From: Chitinophagaceae bacterium
GTDB taxonomy: Bacteria; Bacteroidota; Bacteroidia; Chitinophagales; Chitinophagaceae
NCBI GenBank assembly: GCA_016720585.1
Contig: JADKKH010000002.1
Location: 310,001 to 374,000, forward strand
Direction of reading: 5' to 3'
Length of the DNA stretch: 64,000 nt
Shown here: in pieces, positions 52,490-62,145 of the stretch
Layout of the letters: each line of letters begins with the position of its first letter
Numbering within the stretch: the first letter of the stretch is position 1
Made by a program: the position numbers and the translations under genes
The notes under the pieces: generated by a model
Seen by the model: the letters and a program-made list of their open reading frames with translations, nothing else
What the model was told of the DNA's origin: nothing
Databases searched by the model: none

Positions 52490-52957
52490 TTCATGAAAGT
52501 TGTCTTCACCTAGGCATAGGTATACCAGTTAATAAAAGCATTTTTTTCTGGCATAATTCTTTGAGGAGTGTATACACACAAAATAATTTCTTAACAATAA
52601 AATCAATTTTTTATGAGCAGCTCAGCAGTCCAGTTCTTAATTGCCAGTTTTGTAAGAAAAAAAAATCCGAAATCCAGGAGCATATATTAAACGAAAATGC
52701 TGAAACATAAAGCAGGTAAATATCAAAAATATTGTTAGTCTGAGTAAGCTGAAGTATAAATAAAATTTAAACTATGTCCTAATAGTCTTCAGCAAACTCG
52801 GTCTGACATCTGGATGATCCAAATTCCGGGGGTTTTGAGATAACACCAAATAATTAATTCCTATGTAAGAGCTGAATCGGAAGATTCAGTTCTTTTTTGT
52901 GTTCGATTTATATTTTCTAATCTAAGCCTGATTGTTAACATTAAAAAATCCAGACGG
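52490..52957. other. 468-base gap with no firm gene
   Basis: A/T-rich, with only a 25-codon frame at about 52613. A sigma-54-like word, TGGCATAATTCTTTGA, is at about 52551, but its -12 position is TG instead of GC, so I do not rate it as a promoter. It separates the stress-type genes from the AI-2E transporter. Confidence 0.4.
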
Positions 52958-54043
52958 ATGAATATCACGTTTAATAACCGCATCAAACAGGTACTCCTTT
53001 TAGCCGCATTGATCTTACTGATCTGGTTAACGGTTAAGGAATTATTTTTTTGTATGCCCGGATTGTTAGGAGCTGTTACCATATATATTTTAAGCCGGGC
53101 AAATTATTTTCAATTAGTCTATAAAAAGAAATGGAAGAAGGGCCGGGCAGCAGGATTATTTATCATCTATTATCTTTTTTTATTGGGGTTGCCGATCTTC
53201 CTGGCTATTACGCTCATCAGCCCGAAGGTAAATGAAGTATTGAGCGACCCTACAGCCACTATTGAAAGTATTAAACTTGCTGTATTCCAGGTACAGGAAA
53301 AAACAGGAATTATATTGGCTTCAGAAAAATCTCTTTCCAGTTCGCTCGATAAAATAATTGCTTTTATCCCGTCTCTATTGAATAGTACGGCCAACCTGAT
53401 TACCAACCTGGCTATCATGCTTTTTTTTCTGTACTACATGTTGTACTATGGCCATGAGATGGAAAAAACCTTGTTTCGCATCATCCCTTTAAAAGATACC
53501 AATACCACCATGCTGGCTGCTGAAACAAAAAAATTGGTAAAAGCCAATGCACTCAGTATACCTCTCATTTCCATTATCCAGGGTCTGACAGCCACCCTGG
53601 GATATTTTATTTTTGGTGTTCAGGAGTGGGCTTTATGGGGTTTTCTCACCGGAATATTTGCATTTTTCCCGGTAATCGGAACCATGATAGTCTGGATACC
53701 ACTTGTCGTTTACACCTATACCACCGGTAATACGGGTATGGCAGTAGGGCTCTTGTTATACAGTTTAATTGTGACCGGTAATGTGGACTACATTTCCCGT
53801 ATTACAATTATGAAAAAGCTGGGCGATGTACATCCTGTCATTACGGTACTGGGGGTTATTGTCGGGCTAGGACTTTTTGGATTTATAGGATTAATTTTTG
53901 GTCCGCTTTTAGTTAACTATATCATCGTTGTGTTTAAAATTTATATGAATGAGTTTGTTGAGCCCCTGGCAGAACAGTACGCCGCTGAAAAAGAATCTGA
54001 CTTAAACGAAAACAGGGTTATGAATAAACACAACCCTGCCTGA
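52958..54043 (+). CDS. AI-2E family transporter (UPF0118)
   Basis: A 361-residue multi-span protein of the AI-2E exporter family: N-terminal helix pair, a large soluble loop (about 85-145), and a C-terminal block with FFPVIGTMIVWIPLVVY and GFIGLIFGPLLVNYIIV. Members transport autoinducer-2 or act as Na+/H+ antiporters. Start at 52958. The 3' end is 18 bases from the convergent korA. Confidence 0.88.
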   Translation: MNITFNNRIKQVLLLAALILLIWLTVKELFFCMPGLLGAVTIYILSRANYFQLVYKKKWKKGRAAGLFIIYYLFLLGLPIFLAITLISPKVNEVLSDPTATIESIKLAVFQVQEKTGIILASEKSLSSSLDKIIAFIPSLLNSTANLITNLAIMLFFLYYMLYYGHEMEKTLFRIIPLKDTNTTMLAAETKKLVKANALSIPLISIIQGLTATLGYFIFGVQEWALWGFLTGIFAFFPVIGTMIVWIPLVVYTYTTGNTGMAVGLLLYSLIVTGNVDYISRITIMKKLGDVHPVITVLGVIVGLGLFGFIGLIFGPLLVNYIIVVFKIYMNEFVEPLAEQYAAEKESDLNENRVMNKHNPA

Positions 54044-54061
54044 AAAATTAATATATCCCGA

Positions 54062-55912
54062 CTATGCTTTAAGCATTTCTTCCAGTTTCACCACCAGTTC
54101 CGTTTTGGTAATAGGCACTCCCATTATTTTATTGTAACCTATGGCATCAACAAAATAAACATCCCGGATAATTTTGATAAGCTGACCATTGTTGATCTCC
54201 GGTATCAATACGGTATCAAAATTCTTTATAATATCCCCCAGATTTTTAGGGAAGGGACGCACATGGCGTAAATGTGCATGGCTTATGGCATGTCCTTTTG
54301 CCTGTAAAGCGGTACAGGCACTTTTAATAGCTCCATACGTAGAGCCCCAGCCCAACACTAATATCTTTCCGGATGAGGGACCGCTGTCTAATACCTGTTC
54401 AGGTATATAATCGGCGATCTTATCTACCTTAGCCTGCCTGATCTTCACCATGAGCTGGTGGTTATCCGGATCGTAACTGATATTGCCGGTAACATCCTGT
54501 TTTTCCAGGCCGCCAATACGGTGTTCCAGCCCAGGTGTGCCGGGGATAGCCCAGGGCCTCGCTAATTTATCATCTCTTTTGTATGATTGAAAAGTTGGCT
54601 CTCCTTCGTCCAGTCCTTTTTTAAAGTTTACGGGAATCGGGGCCAGATCAGCTGAGGACGGGTACTTCCAGGGTTCAGCGCCATTAGCAATATATCCATC
54701 ACTTAATAAGATAACCGGCGTCATGTGTTGCACAGCAATGCGTACCGCTTCATAGGCCGCTTCAAAACAATCTCCCGGAGTGGATGCAGAAACGATGGGC
54801 ATGGGGCATTCCCCATTTCTTCCATAGTAGGCCTGCATCAGGTCACTTTGTTCGGTTTTTGTGGGCAGTCCTGTGGAAGGGCCTCCCCGTTGTATATCTA
54901 CAATAACTAAAGGTATCTCCAACATCACCGCAAGTCCCATCGCTTCTCCTTTCAAGGCCATACCCGGACCTGAGGTTGTCGTTACACCCAGCGAACCACC
55001 ATAAGCAGCTCCGATAGCCGAGGTAATAGCGGCAATTTCATCTTCAGCCTGGAACGTGCGGACACCAAAATTTTTATACTTCGCCAAATCATGTAAAATA
55101 TCAGAGGCCGGGGTAATGGGATAGGAACCGAGAAAAAGTGGTAAGCCGCTTTTTTGTGAAGCTGCAATCAAACCATAAGCTACGGCCTGGTTGCCCATAA
55201 TGGAACGGTAGCTGCCCGGTTCCATTTTGGCTTTCTCCACTTTATAGGTAGTCGTAAAAGTTTCAGTCGTATCTCCATAATTGTATCCCGCCTGCATGGC
55301 CTTAACGTTACTTTCAAATATTTCAGGCTTTTTGCCAAACTTCTCTTTCAAAAAGCCAGCCGTATTGGCCATATCCCGGCCATACATCCAATATAAAAAA
55401 CCGAGTACAAACATATTTTTGGCCCGGTCCTTCTCTTTCATTCCCATTGCAATATCTTTCAACGCCTCTCTCGTCATCTTGGTCACATCCATCTTGATCA
55501 CTTCATAATTAGTAAGACTGCCATTCTCCAGGGGATTTTCTCCCTCAGGATAATTCGCTAACCGGAGGTTTCTCGAATCAAAACCATCTGTATTTGCAAT
55601 TATCTTTCCGCCTTTTTTAATGGCAGTCAGGTTTGTTTTCAATGCGGCAGCATTCATGGCTACCAGCACATCACAGGCATCGCCGGGAGTAAATACCCGG
55701 TCGCTCGAAAAACGCAACTGGTATCCGCTCACCCCGGGCAAAGTTCCTATCGGAGCACGTATCTCCGCCGGAAAATCCGGGAAAGTGGCCAGGTCAATTC
55801 CAAGCATAGCTGTATTATTGGTAAACTGGCTTCCGGTCAATTGCATACCATCACCGCTGTCCCCGGCAAATTTGATCACTACGTCCTGTAAAATCTCTTG
55901 TTTCCGTTCCAT
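54062..55912 (-). CDS. korA: 2-oxoacid:acceptor oxidoreductase, alpha subunit (KorA type, gamma-alpha fusion)
   Basis: A 616-residue fused subunit. Residues 1-190 are the gamma domain (FAGDSGDGMQLTGSQF), and the rest is the alpha domain: FLGSYPITPASDIL, FQAEDEIAAITSAIGA and SGPGMALKGEAMGL. It oxidatively decarboxylates 2-oxoglutarate (or a similar oxoacid) with CoA, giving reduced ferredoxin. The beta subunit (TPP and iron-sulfur binding) is normally next door; here downstream is a convergent AI-2E gene and upstream a divergent DUF3857 gene, so it is separated or missing from this window. Start at 55912 is standard. Confidence 0.9.
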   Translation of the reverse strand: MERKQEILQDVVIKFAGDSGDGMQLTGSQFTNNTAMLGIDLATFPDFPAEIRAPIGTLPGVSGYQLRFSSDRVFTPGDACDVLVAMNAAALKTNLTAIKKGGKIIANTDGFDSRNLRLANYPEGENPLENGSLTNYEVIKMDVTKMTREALKDIAMGMKEKDRAKNMFVLGFLYWMYGRDMANTAGFLKEKFGKKPEIFESNVKAMQAGYNYGDTTETFTTTYKVEKAKMEPGSYRSIMGNQAVAYGLIAASQKSGLPLFLGSYPITPASDILHDLAKYKNFGVRTFQAEDEIAAITSAIGAAYGGSLGVTTTSGPGMALKGEAMGLAVMLEIPLVIVDIQRGGPSTGLPTKTEQSDLMQAYYGRNGECPMPIVSASTPGDCFEAAYEAVRIAVQHMTPVILLSDGYIANGAEPWKYPSSADLAPIPVNFKKGLDEGEPTFQSYKRDDKLARPWAIPGTPGLEHRIGGLEKQDVTGNISYDPDNHQLMVKIRQAKVDKIADYIPEQVLDSGPSSGKILVLGWGSTYGAIKSACTALQAKGHAISHAHLRHVRPFPKNLGDIIKNFDTVLIPEINNGQLIKIIRDVYFVDAIGYNKIMGVPITKTELVVKLEEMLKA

Positions 55913-56043
55913 GTATTATTCAGTTATTCTGCAAATTTAAAACAAGTTACGTTTGGTTGATTAACTCATTTTTCCGGTTGCCCAAGGCCAAAGGTTCTTA
56001 AATTGAGCAACAATTTTTATATTGCTCATTCCAAATTTCCCTT

Positions 56044-57987
56044 ATGCGAAAAAAACTTCAGCAGTGGCTGCTTATCGGGTTATTGCTGCCCAATTTACTG
56101 CAGGGTCAAACTGCCGATGATGATATTTTTGAAGCTAACCGGTTAAAAAAAGTGTTCCCGGATGACCGGGTTGCCGCAATTTTAGTGGAAGAAGAATTCA
56201 ATTTTGATAAAGGCAAAAGCGGGGATAAACTGCCGGTGGTGACCGCTACCGAAAATACCGGTATTAATTTTTTAGCCCTGAGGGAAAGAGCGGGTATCCA
56301 GTATTTTGATTTTTACAATTCCTTCTGCAAGATTACTTCTTTTAAACAGCTGGAAAAAGCCCGGGGCATGTTTGGCATCAAGAAAAATTATAACGTCGGT
56401 TATGCCATTGACCGTTCGGCCAGTTCCAGCGATTTCTTTTCAGACGACAGCCGGGTGAAATATTTCAATATCGGTTTTTCGGGCTATGGTGATGTAACCC
56501 GGGTAGAAACTGAAAAAAAATACTTTGATAGTAAATACCTGACCAGCATCTATTTTCATTCCTGGTTCCCTGCGAAAGAAAAAATAATCCGCATCCGGAT
56601 TCCTGATTGGCTGGAACTGGATATCCGTGAATTCAACTTTGCGGGGTATAAAATAACCAAACAAAAAACCCAGGAGAAAGCTGTTACGATTTACACTTTT
56701 AAATTGCAAAACCTGGTAGCGATGAAGTCTGAACAAAAGGCCATCGGTGCAGCTTATATGTATCCGCACCTGGTGCTGGTGGTCAAATCATTTACCGTTG
56801 ATGGTAAAAAAGAAAAAGGATTTGGCGATGTGGGCGATCTGTATAACTGGTACAGCTACCTGTATAAAAAATGTTTGAACAAACCGGAAGAGTTAAAAGC
56901 CAAAGTAACAGAGCTGACCAGCGGCAAAGCCAACGATATCGAAAAAGTAAAATCTATTTTTTACTGGGTACAGGATAATATCCGGTACATCGCATTTGAA
57001 GATGGACTGGCCGGGTTCATTCCGGCTACAGCACAGGAAGTATATAAGGCGAAGTATGGCGATTGCAAAGGCATGGCCAACCTGATGACCGAGATGCTGA
57101 AACTGGCAGGACTGGATGCTTATATGACCTGGATCGGAACCAGGCATCTGCCCTATGATTATTCATTACCCTCGCTGGCAGTAGATAATCATTGTATCAG
57201 CACGGTCATACTGGGTGGTAAAGAATATTTTCTTGATGGCACCGAAAAATATATCCCCTTCGGTGATTATGCCTGGCGCATACAGGGCAAGGAAGTCTTA
57301 ATTGGAAAAGGTAATACCTACGATGTAAAGAAAGTACCTGTGCTGGATAAAGATAAAAGTAAAATTTTGACGCAAACAAGTTTCCAGTTGCAGGATAATG
57401 TACTCAAAGGCCATGTAAAAGTAACGCTGACCGGGGAGCAAAGAACGGGTTTCCACCAGTTCTATCATGACCTGCCTGCAGATGATAAGAAGAAGCTGAT
57501 CCAGCGTTTCCTGGAATTTGGAAATAAGAACCTGGCGGTTACCCATGTAAAAATATCTGACCTCAGCAACCGGGAAATTCCGGTAGTGATAGAAGGTGAT
57601 ATTGATCTCAGCAACTATGTAATCACCGAAGACAAAGAAATTTATCTCGGTATTGATTTTTTCCCGGAAGATATGCGCAGCCTGATACCCGATAAGGACC
57701 GGCAACAGGATTATGCTCTCCATTCCGCCTATGTTACGCAGGATGAAACGGAATTAATATTACCTGCCGGTTATAAAGTGACTTCTGTGCCTGCATCCAT
57801 CAGTGAAAAAACAGAAGACTATGAAGTAACCGGTACGTATGCTGCAAAAGACAATAAAGTGCTCTTCAAAAAAACATTAACCTTTACGACCGGGAGGATC
57901 CGTAAAGCAGATTTTGAAAACTGGAAAACGTTTGTGAAGAAGCTGAAGGATTTTAACAGTAACCTGATCTTAATTAAAAAGCCATGA
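56044..57987 (+). CDS. DUF3857/transglutaminase-like exported protein, catalytic triad intact
   Basis: A 647-residue exported protein with signal peptide (1-22, ending QGQ). An N-terminal DUF3857-type beta-rich region is followed by a transglutaminase-like domain: Cys341 in YGDCKGMANLM, His383 in DNHCIST and Asp398 in FLDGTEKY, a complete triad. The C-terminal part is a beta-rich DUF3858-type region. Such proteins act in the periplasm or on the surface; the substrate is unknown. It forms a pair with the paralog at 58447, with a four-helix-bundle gene inserted between them. Confidence 0.88.
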   Translation: MRKKLQQWLLIGLLLPNLLQGQTADDDIFEANRLKKVFPDDRVAAILVEEEFNFDKGKSGDKLPVVTATENTGINFLALRERAGIQYFDFYNSFCKITSFKQLEKARGMFGIKKNYNVGYAIDRSASSSDFFSDDSRVKYFNIGFSGYGDVTRVETEKKYFDSKYLTSIYFHSWFPAKEKIIRIRIPDWLELDIREFNFAGYKITKQKTQEKAVTIYTFKLQNLVAMKSEQKAIGAAYMYPHLVLVVKSFTVDGKKEKGFGDVGDLYNWYSYLYKKCLNKPEELKAKVTELTSGKANDIEKVKSIFYWVQDNIRYIAFEDGLAGFIPATAQEVYKAKYGDCKGMANLMTEMLKLAGLDAYMTWIGTRHLPYDYSLPSLAVDNHCISTVILGGKEYFLDGTEKYIPFGDYAWRIQGKEVLIGKGNTYDVKKVPVLDKDKSKILTQTSFQLQDNVLKGHVKVTLTGEQRTGFHQFYHDLPADDKKKLIQRFLEFGNKNLAVTHVKISDLSNREIPVVIEGDIDLSNYVITEDKEIYLGIDFFPEDMRSLIPDKDRQQDYALHSAYVTQDETELILPAGYKVTSVPASISEKTEDYEVTGTYAAKDNKVLFKKTLTFTTGRIRKADFENWKTFVKKLKDFNSNLILIKKP

Positions 57988-57991
57988 TACT

Positions 57992-58021
57992 GTTTAAGGT
58001 TTAACGTCTAAAGTTTAATGT
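57992..58021 (+). repeat. Upstream heptamer repeat flanking the four-helix-bundle gene
   Basis: Four near-perfect 7-base units of the type GTTTAAN (GTTTAAG, GTTTAAC, GTCTAAA and GTTTAAT) precede the gene. The inverted copy at 58408-58437 matches 25 of 30 positions. This pair frames the gene as a cassette. Confidence 0.75.
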
Positions 58022-58022
58022 T

Positions 58023-58421
58023 ATGGCAACCATCAAACGTTTTGAAGATATTGAATCCTGGAAACTTGGAAATGAACTTTGTGCTAAAGTTGGTAAATAT
58101 ATTGATGAAGGAAAGTTCAAAAGAAATTATCGATTGATCGATCAGATCGAAGGTTCTTCAGGTTCTATTATGGACAATATAGCAGAAGGGTTTGAGCGGG
58201 GAACGAAGGGTGAGTTCATTCAGTTTCTGGGTTATGCAAAAGGCTCCTCCGGTGAACTCCGCTCGCAGTTATACAGAGCTTTGAACAGAGAATATATTAC
58301 CCAGGCCGAATTCAACGAACTGTATGAACTGGCTACAAGAATCAGTGGATTACTACAGAAATTTATTGAATACCTGCTAAAAACAACTATAACGGGGAAC
58401 AGGAAGAACGTTAAACCTTAG
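58023..58421 (+). CDS. Four-helix-bundle protein (23S rRNA intervening-sequence protein family)
   Basis: A 132-residue helical protein of the TIGR02436/S23 family (FEDIESWKLGNELCAKV, IDQIEGSSGSIMDNIAEGFERG, LGYAKGSSGELRSQLYRA). The family occurs in ribosomal-RNA intervening sequences and as a relative of the Avd protein in diversity-generating elements. No reverse transcriptase is nearby. The start is 1 base after a heptamer repeat and the last codons lie in its inverted copy, so the gene appears as an inserted cassette between two related DUF3857 genes. Confidence 0.9.
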   Translation: MATIKRFEDIESWKLGNELCAKVGKYIDEGKFKRNYRLIDQIEGSSGSIMDNIAEGFERGTKGEFIQFLGYAKGSSGELRSQLYRALNREYITQAEFNELYELATRISGLLQKFIEYLLKTTITGNRKNVKP

Positions 58422-58437
58422 ACCTTAAACGTCAAAC
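58408..58437 (-). repeat. Downstream inverted heptamer repeat flanking the four-helix-bundle gene
   Basis: Reverse complement of the 30-base block at 57992-58021 with 5 differences; again in 7-base units (GTTTGAC, GTTTAAG, GTCTAAG and GTTTAAC on the minus strand). It overlaps the final codons and the stop (58419-58421) of the gene. Confidence 0.75.
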
Positions 58438-58446
58438 AAATTATAC

Positions 58447-60597
58447 ATGAAGAAACTACTATATATTTTTATTTCATTTTTCATCTCATTCGCTGCATTA
58501 GCACAAGACGATGAAGACACTTTCAGCCCTTCCAAACTGGAAAGCATCGCCAAAAACATGAAACCCCTTTGGGAGGATGGTGATGCGGACTTTACCGTTA
58601 TTGCCACGCCGGATAAATGGAAAGAGGAAAGCGGTGTCATCCTTGCCCAAAAAACAAAATTTGCTTTTGATAAAGACGCCAATAAACTGGCGGTGTATGA
58701 GATCACCCGTCGCCGCATCAAACTGAACGACCGGGATGCCGTCAATTCCTATTCTTCTGTGTATTTCCGGATTGGTTCTTCCCGGGACGGAGCCGGTATC
58801 AAAGTCATTAAAGCAAATGGTACGGTACAGGATGTTTCGCTGCGCAATGCGGTGTATGTGGAAGATGCTTCCGATGTGCCCTCCACTTTTACCCCTTATA
58901 TCGGTAAAGCGAGCACGGTATATGATAAAAGCAAGAGCCGGGTTATTTTTTATAAAATTGCTATCCCCGATCTGGACCCCGGAGATATCATAGACTATGG
59001 AACCATTTTCTATGATGACAACACTGTAAAGAAAATGAGTTTTATCGAGTTTGACCCTATCTATTTTGTCTGTACACGGGAGTATCCTGTCGTCAGCCAG
59101 AAATTTGAGATCGACACCGATAACAATTCATTTGTCAATTCTAAATCCACGATGGGGGCGCCTTTGTTTAAAGAGACCGGCAGTGGAAATGCCGACTACA
59201 GCTGGGAAGACCGCAACCGGGAAAAACTTATGGATACCCGTTGGGTAAACAGCTACGTGGAGTTACCCATGGTAAAGTTTCAAATCGTTTTTTCAAAGAG
59301 TGAGAACCGCGCTGATCTGTTTATTGGCGACAGGGGTGAGCTGAAACAAAACATCACTCCCCCGGAGCTGGCCAAAAAAATGAACAACCTCTACAACAGG
59401 CTGGATGGTTCTGTTTATTACACCATGGCGAAGGGGTATCTCAAACAATTGGGATATGGCGATATGAAGGAAGAAGATTTTATCCAGAAATCCTATTATA
59501 TCCTGCGCCACATGTCGCACTACCGGGCCAATGGTTTTTCCAGTGAGTTGTTTGCATCCTGCCTTACTCAGTGTCTTGACCTCCGCAAGATTCCGTATGA
59601 ACTTATTGTAACCACACCTGCCAACCTTACCAGGCCGGAGAATATTATTTTCCGGACAGAACCGGAATGGATGCTGCGGGTAAAAGGCAAATATATTTTC
59701 AATGCCACACTTTTTTCCAATCCGTATGATTACAAAGAAGAGTTTCTCAATACGCCTGCTTATATTATTTCATTGGGGAAAAATCCAACCGCAACACCCA
59801 TTACCTTACCTGCCAGTACCCCGGATGAAAATATAACCACCAACACTATTACGGCTTCGATGGATACTTCGGGAAGGAACCTCGTAGTGGTTCATCAAAA
59901 AGCGATCACCGGGCTCAGCAAACAATTTTACAATATACAGGGGCTGGTATATACAACGGCATTAGATGATGACCACCGCAGTTATGGCGGAGAAGATGAT
60001 ATCAGGGCCGGTATGAAGGGAACCGTACTCGAAAGTTATGAGGACAAGCTGCGGGAAAGAAAAAAAGAGGACAAGACCCGCAAACTGGAATATATGAAAA
60101 AAGCCTTTGAAGATGAGTATGCCACGATCACCAGCTATACAGAATTTTTATTAAACACCGAAGGGCGCACCTGGCGCAAGCAGGAGTTGAATTACACGAG
60201 CAAATTTGAACTGGGTGATATGGTAAAGATTGCCGGGAATAATTTACTGGTGTCTGTTCCCGGCCTGGTTGGTGAGCAGCTTTTTATATCGCAGGATGAA
60301 CGGAAAAGAGAAGCCGATGCCTATATGAGTTTTCCCCGGAGTCTACGGAATATCATCAATTTTACAATTCCCGAAGGTTACAAAGTAGTAGGTATTAATA
60401 ACCTGAACCTGAATATTGATAATGAGGTCGGAACTTTTGCAGTACGGGCATCGGTGGAAGGAAACAAACTGAACCTACTGGTAAAAAAAGTGTACAAACA
60501 AACCACTGTAAAAAAGGAAAACTGGCCGAAGCTGCTGGAGATGCTGGATGCGGCATTTAATTTTTCGCAGAAGAAGATATTGCTGAAAAAGATGTGA
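58447..60597 (+). CDS. DUF3857 protein with degenerate transglutaminase-like domain
   Basis: A 716-residue exported protein with signal peptide (1-19, ending LAQ). It matches the overall plan of its neighbour at 56044: N-terminal DUF3857-type beta region, transglutaminase fold, then beta-rich C-terminal domain. But the catalytic motif is eroded: near residue 368 the segment reads ASCLTQCLDLRKIP in place of GDCKGMA, and the segment KGKYIFNATLF lacks the catalytic His. It is therefore probably inactive or has a binding role. It starts 9 bases after the inverted heptamer repeat. Confidence 0.8.
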   Translation: MKKLLYIFISFFISFAALAQDDEDTFSPSKLESIAKNMKPLWEDGDADFTVIATPDKWKEESGVILAQKTKFAFDKDANKLAVYEITRRRIKLNDRDAVNSYSSVYFRIGSSRDGAGIKVIKANGTVQDVSLRNAVYVEDASDVPSTFTPYIGKASTVYDKSKSRVIFYKIAIPDLDPGDIIDYGTIFYDDNTVKKMSFIEFDPIYFVCTREYPVVSQKFEIDTDNNSFVNSKSTMGAPLFKETGSGNADYSWEDRNREKLMDTRWVNSYVELPMVKFQIVFSKSENRADLFIGDRGELKQNITPPELAKKMNNLYNRLDGSVYYTMAKGYLKQLGYGDMKEEDFIQKSYYILRHMSHYRANGFSSELFASCLTQCLDLRKIPYELIVTTPANLTRPENIIFRTEPEWMLRVKGKYIFNATLFSNPYDYKEEFLNTPAYIISLGKNPTATPITLPASTPDENITTNTITASMDTSGRNLVVVHQKAITGLSKQFYNIQGLVYTTALDDDHRSYGGEDDIRAGMKGTVLESYEDKLRERKKEDKTRKLEYMKKAFEDEYATITSYTEFLLNTEGRTWRKQELNYTSKFELGDMVKIAGNNLLVSVPGLVGEQLFISQDERKREADAYMSFPRSLRNIINFTIPEGYKVVGINNLNLNIDNEVGTFAVRASVEGNKLNLLVKKVYKQTTVKKENWPKLLEMLDAAFNFSQKKILLKKM

Positions 60598-60670
60598 ACA
60601 GGGTTTACAAGGGAAATAAATCTACGGGAAAATAAATGGTAATATTTTTTCTGAGAGGTCCTTTTTTCTG

Positions 60671-60753
60671 CCCGGAGTCTCCTCTCACTTTCTTTTGAAC
60701 TGCGCTGATCAGTTGAGCAAAATATTTCTTTTGAAACGATAAGGGACTCCGGG
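60671..60753. other. Long-range inverted repeat in the gap after the DUF3857 gene
   Basis: CCCGGAGTC (60671-60679) pairs with GACTCCGGG (60745-60753), extending with CTG/CAG around a bulge. The loop is about 65 bases. It could form a structured 3' end or an RNA; no ncRNA family is recognised. Confidence 0.35.
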
Positions 60754-60861
60754 TCAGGCACATGATTCTGTTTTATATCAGCCCTGTTACAAACCACGAA
60801 TGTTATGCGAAACCTAAGCAGCATTTTGAGTACTTTTGCCGTCTTTCAGGAAACAAGCGTT

Positions 60862-61257
60862 ATGAATAATCTTAAATTTTTAGTCATTGTAACCTTGTTT
60901 TTTACTTCCTGCAAAAAAGAACAAAATAATTCTCCAGTCGCAGGACAATGGGAATGGTTTAAGGCAACCGGGGGTATTGGTAACATTTACCAAACTCCTC
61001 AAAATTCCGGTCGCTCCTGGCAGCTAACGCTCAATCCGGATTATACATCGTCACAAACCGGGGACTTAATGCCTGGAGGAGCGGGAACCTATACCCTTAC
61101 AGAAGATATAAATCCCGGCTGGCACAAACAACTATTAAATATTACCTCAAATGGCCTGGTGACAACCTTTAGTTATTCTTTCATTTCTCATGACACTTTA
61201 AGACTGGATCACCATATAGAAGTTGATGGGCTTTCATACTTTCTGGTAAGAAAATAA
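60862..61257 (+). CDS. Small lipoprotein, lipocalin-like, unknown
   Basis: A 131-residue protein from the ATG at 60862; the upstream open frame from 60805 is an extension without signal logic. The signal peptide ends LFFTSC (Cys17), then a spacer and a beta-rich body (GQWEWFKATGGIGN, SWQLTLNPDYTSSQ) of the kind in small lipocalin-like domains. Function unknown. It is isolated by about 260 bases on each side. Confidence 0.75.
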   Translation: MNNLKFLVIVTLFFTSCKKEQNNSPVAGQWEWFKATGGIGNIYQTPQNSGRSWQLTLNPDYTSSQTGDLMPGGAGTYTLTEDINPGWHKQLLNITSNGLVTTFSYSFISHDTLRLDHHIEVDGLSYFLVRK

Positions 61258-61509
61258 CAGCTTTCGCTAACAAGATTCGGTTTGCTGCTATTCTTGTTTA
61301 CGGAATAATAACCGGTCCTGATAGTAATCGGGATACTTCTACTTGCCGAATTAGTGCAATAATATCCCCAGAATAAAAAGAAGTTATTTCCCCATTTATT
61401 CTTTTCCCGGCCTTTTACCTTCTGAAAATCAGTAGGAAACATACTGTTCAGTTTTTAACACGCTATGGCACGATATTCGGCAGATACAGGATATAACAAA
61501 ATGAATTAT

Positions 61510-61986
61510 ATGAAAAAGATTCTTCTGATTACAGTTTTTATATCGGCTGCTGCTGTTTTTAACAATGCCTCTGCACAAATCCGTTTTGGAATAAATATTA
61601 ATATTGGTTCGCAACCAGATTGGGGACCTGTTGGGTATGATCGTGCAGATTATTATTATATGCCGGATATTCAAACCTATTATTATGTTCCCACCCGTAA
61701 GTTCATTTATTTATCCGGAGGTAACTGGGTTTTTTCTTACAACCTGCCACCCGCATACAGAAATTATAACCTGTATACCGGGTATAAAGTAGTGGTGAAT
61801 GAGCCCCGGGCATACCAAAATTACCGATCACACCGGGTACAGTATTCAAGATACCGGAATGATCGCAGCCAGGTAATTATCAGGAACAGCCATGAACCAA
61901 AATATCAAAGAAACAATCACGATAATGGCAATCGTAATGGCAATCGTAATGGCAATAGAAATGACAATAGAAACAGGAAACATTAA
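61510..61986 (+). CDS. Small secreted Tyr/Asn-rich protein
   Basis: A 158-residue protein from the ATG at 61510 (MKKILLITVFISAAAVF). The in-frame ATGs at 61465 and 61501 are less likely. Signal peptide to NASAQ, then a Tyr-rich region (YYYMPDIQTYYYVP) and a very basic Asn/Arg/Gly tail with NGNRNGNRN repeats (about 61917-61986). It may bind cell-surface polymers or nucleic acids; no domain is recognised. It ends at a strong terminator. Confidence 0.75.
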   Translation: MKKILLITVFISAAAVFNNASAQIRFGININIGSQPDWGPVGYDRADYYYMPDIQTYYYVPTRKFIYLSGGNWVFSYNLPPAYRNYNLYTGYKVVVNEPRAYQNYRSHRVQYSRYRNDRSQVIIRNSHEPKYQRNNHDNGNRNGNRNGNRNDNRNRKH

Positions 61987-62000
61987 TAAAAATTCCTAAC

Positions 62001-62030
62001 AAAAAAGCCGCCATAAAGGGCGGCTTTTTT
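62001..62030. terminator. Strong bidirectional rho-independent terminator
   Basis: AAAAAAGCCGCC (62001-62012) pairs with GGCGGCTTTTTT (62019-62030) around a 6-base loop. The stem is 6 GC pairs with A/T flanks, and runs of T follow on either strand. It lies 15 bases after the small secreted gene. Confidence 0.9.
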
Positions 62031-62145
62031 GTTCTGTAAAATAAACAGTATCAGAAAAATATTTTGATCTGTTAAAAAAGAGGTGGCAGGGAACCACCCT
62101 TTATAAATTTATTCCTGTTCATGTATGATAGTTGCGACTTTAGAA

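Noticed and set aside
52551..52566. Second sigma-54-like site
   Set aside because: The -12 element is TG instead of GC and no gene follows at a suitable distance.
58023..58421. Four-helix-bundle gene as an Avd component of a diversity-generating retroelement
   Set aside because: No reverse transcriptase or template/variable repeat pair is in the window.
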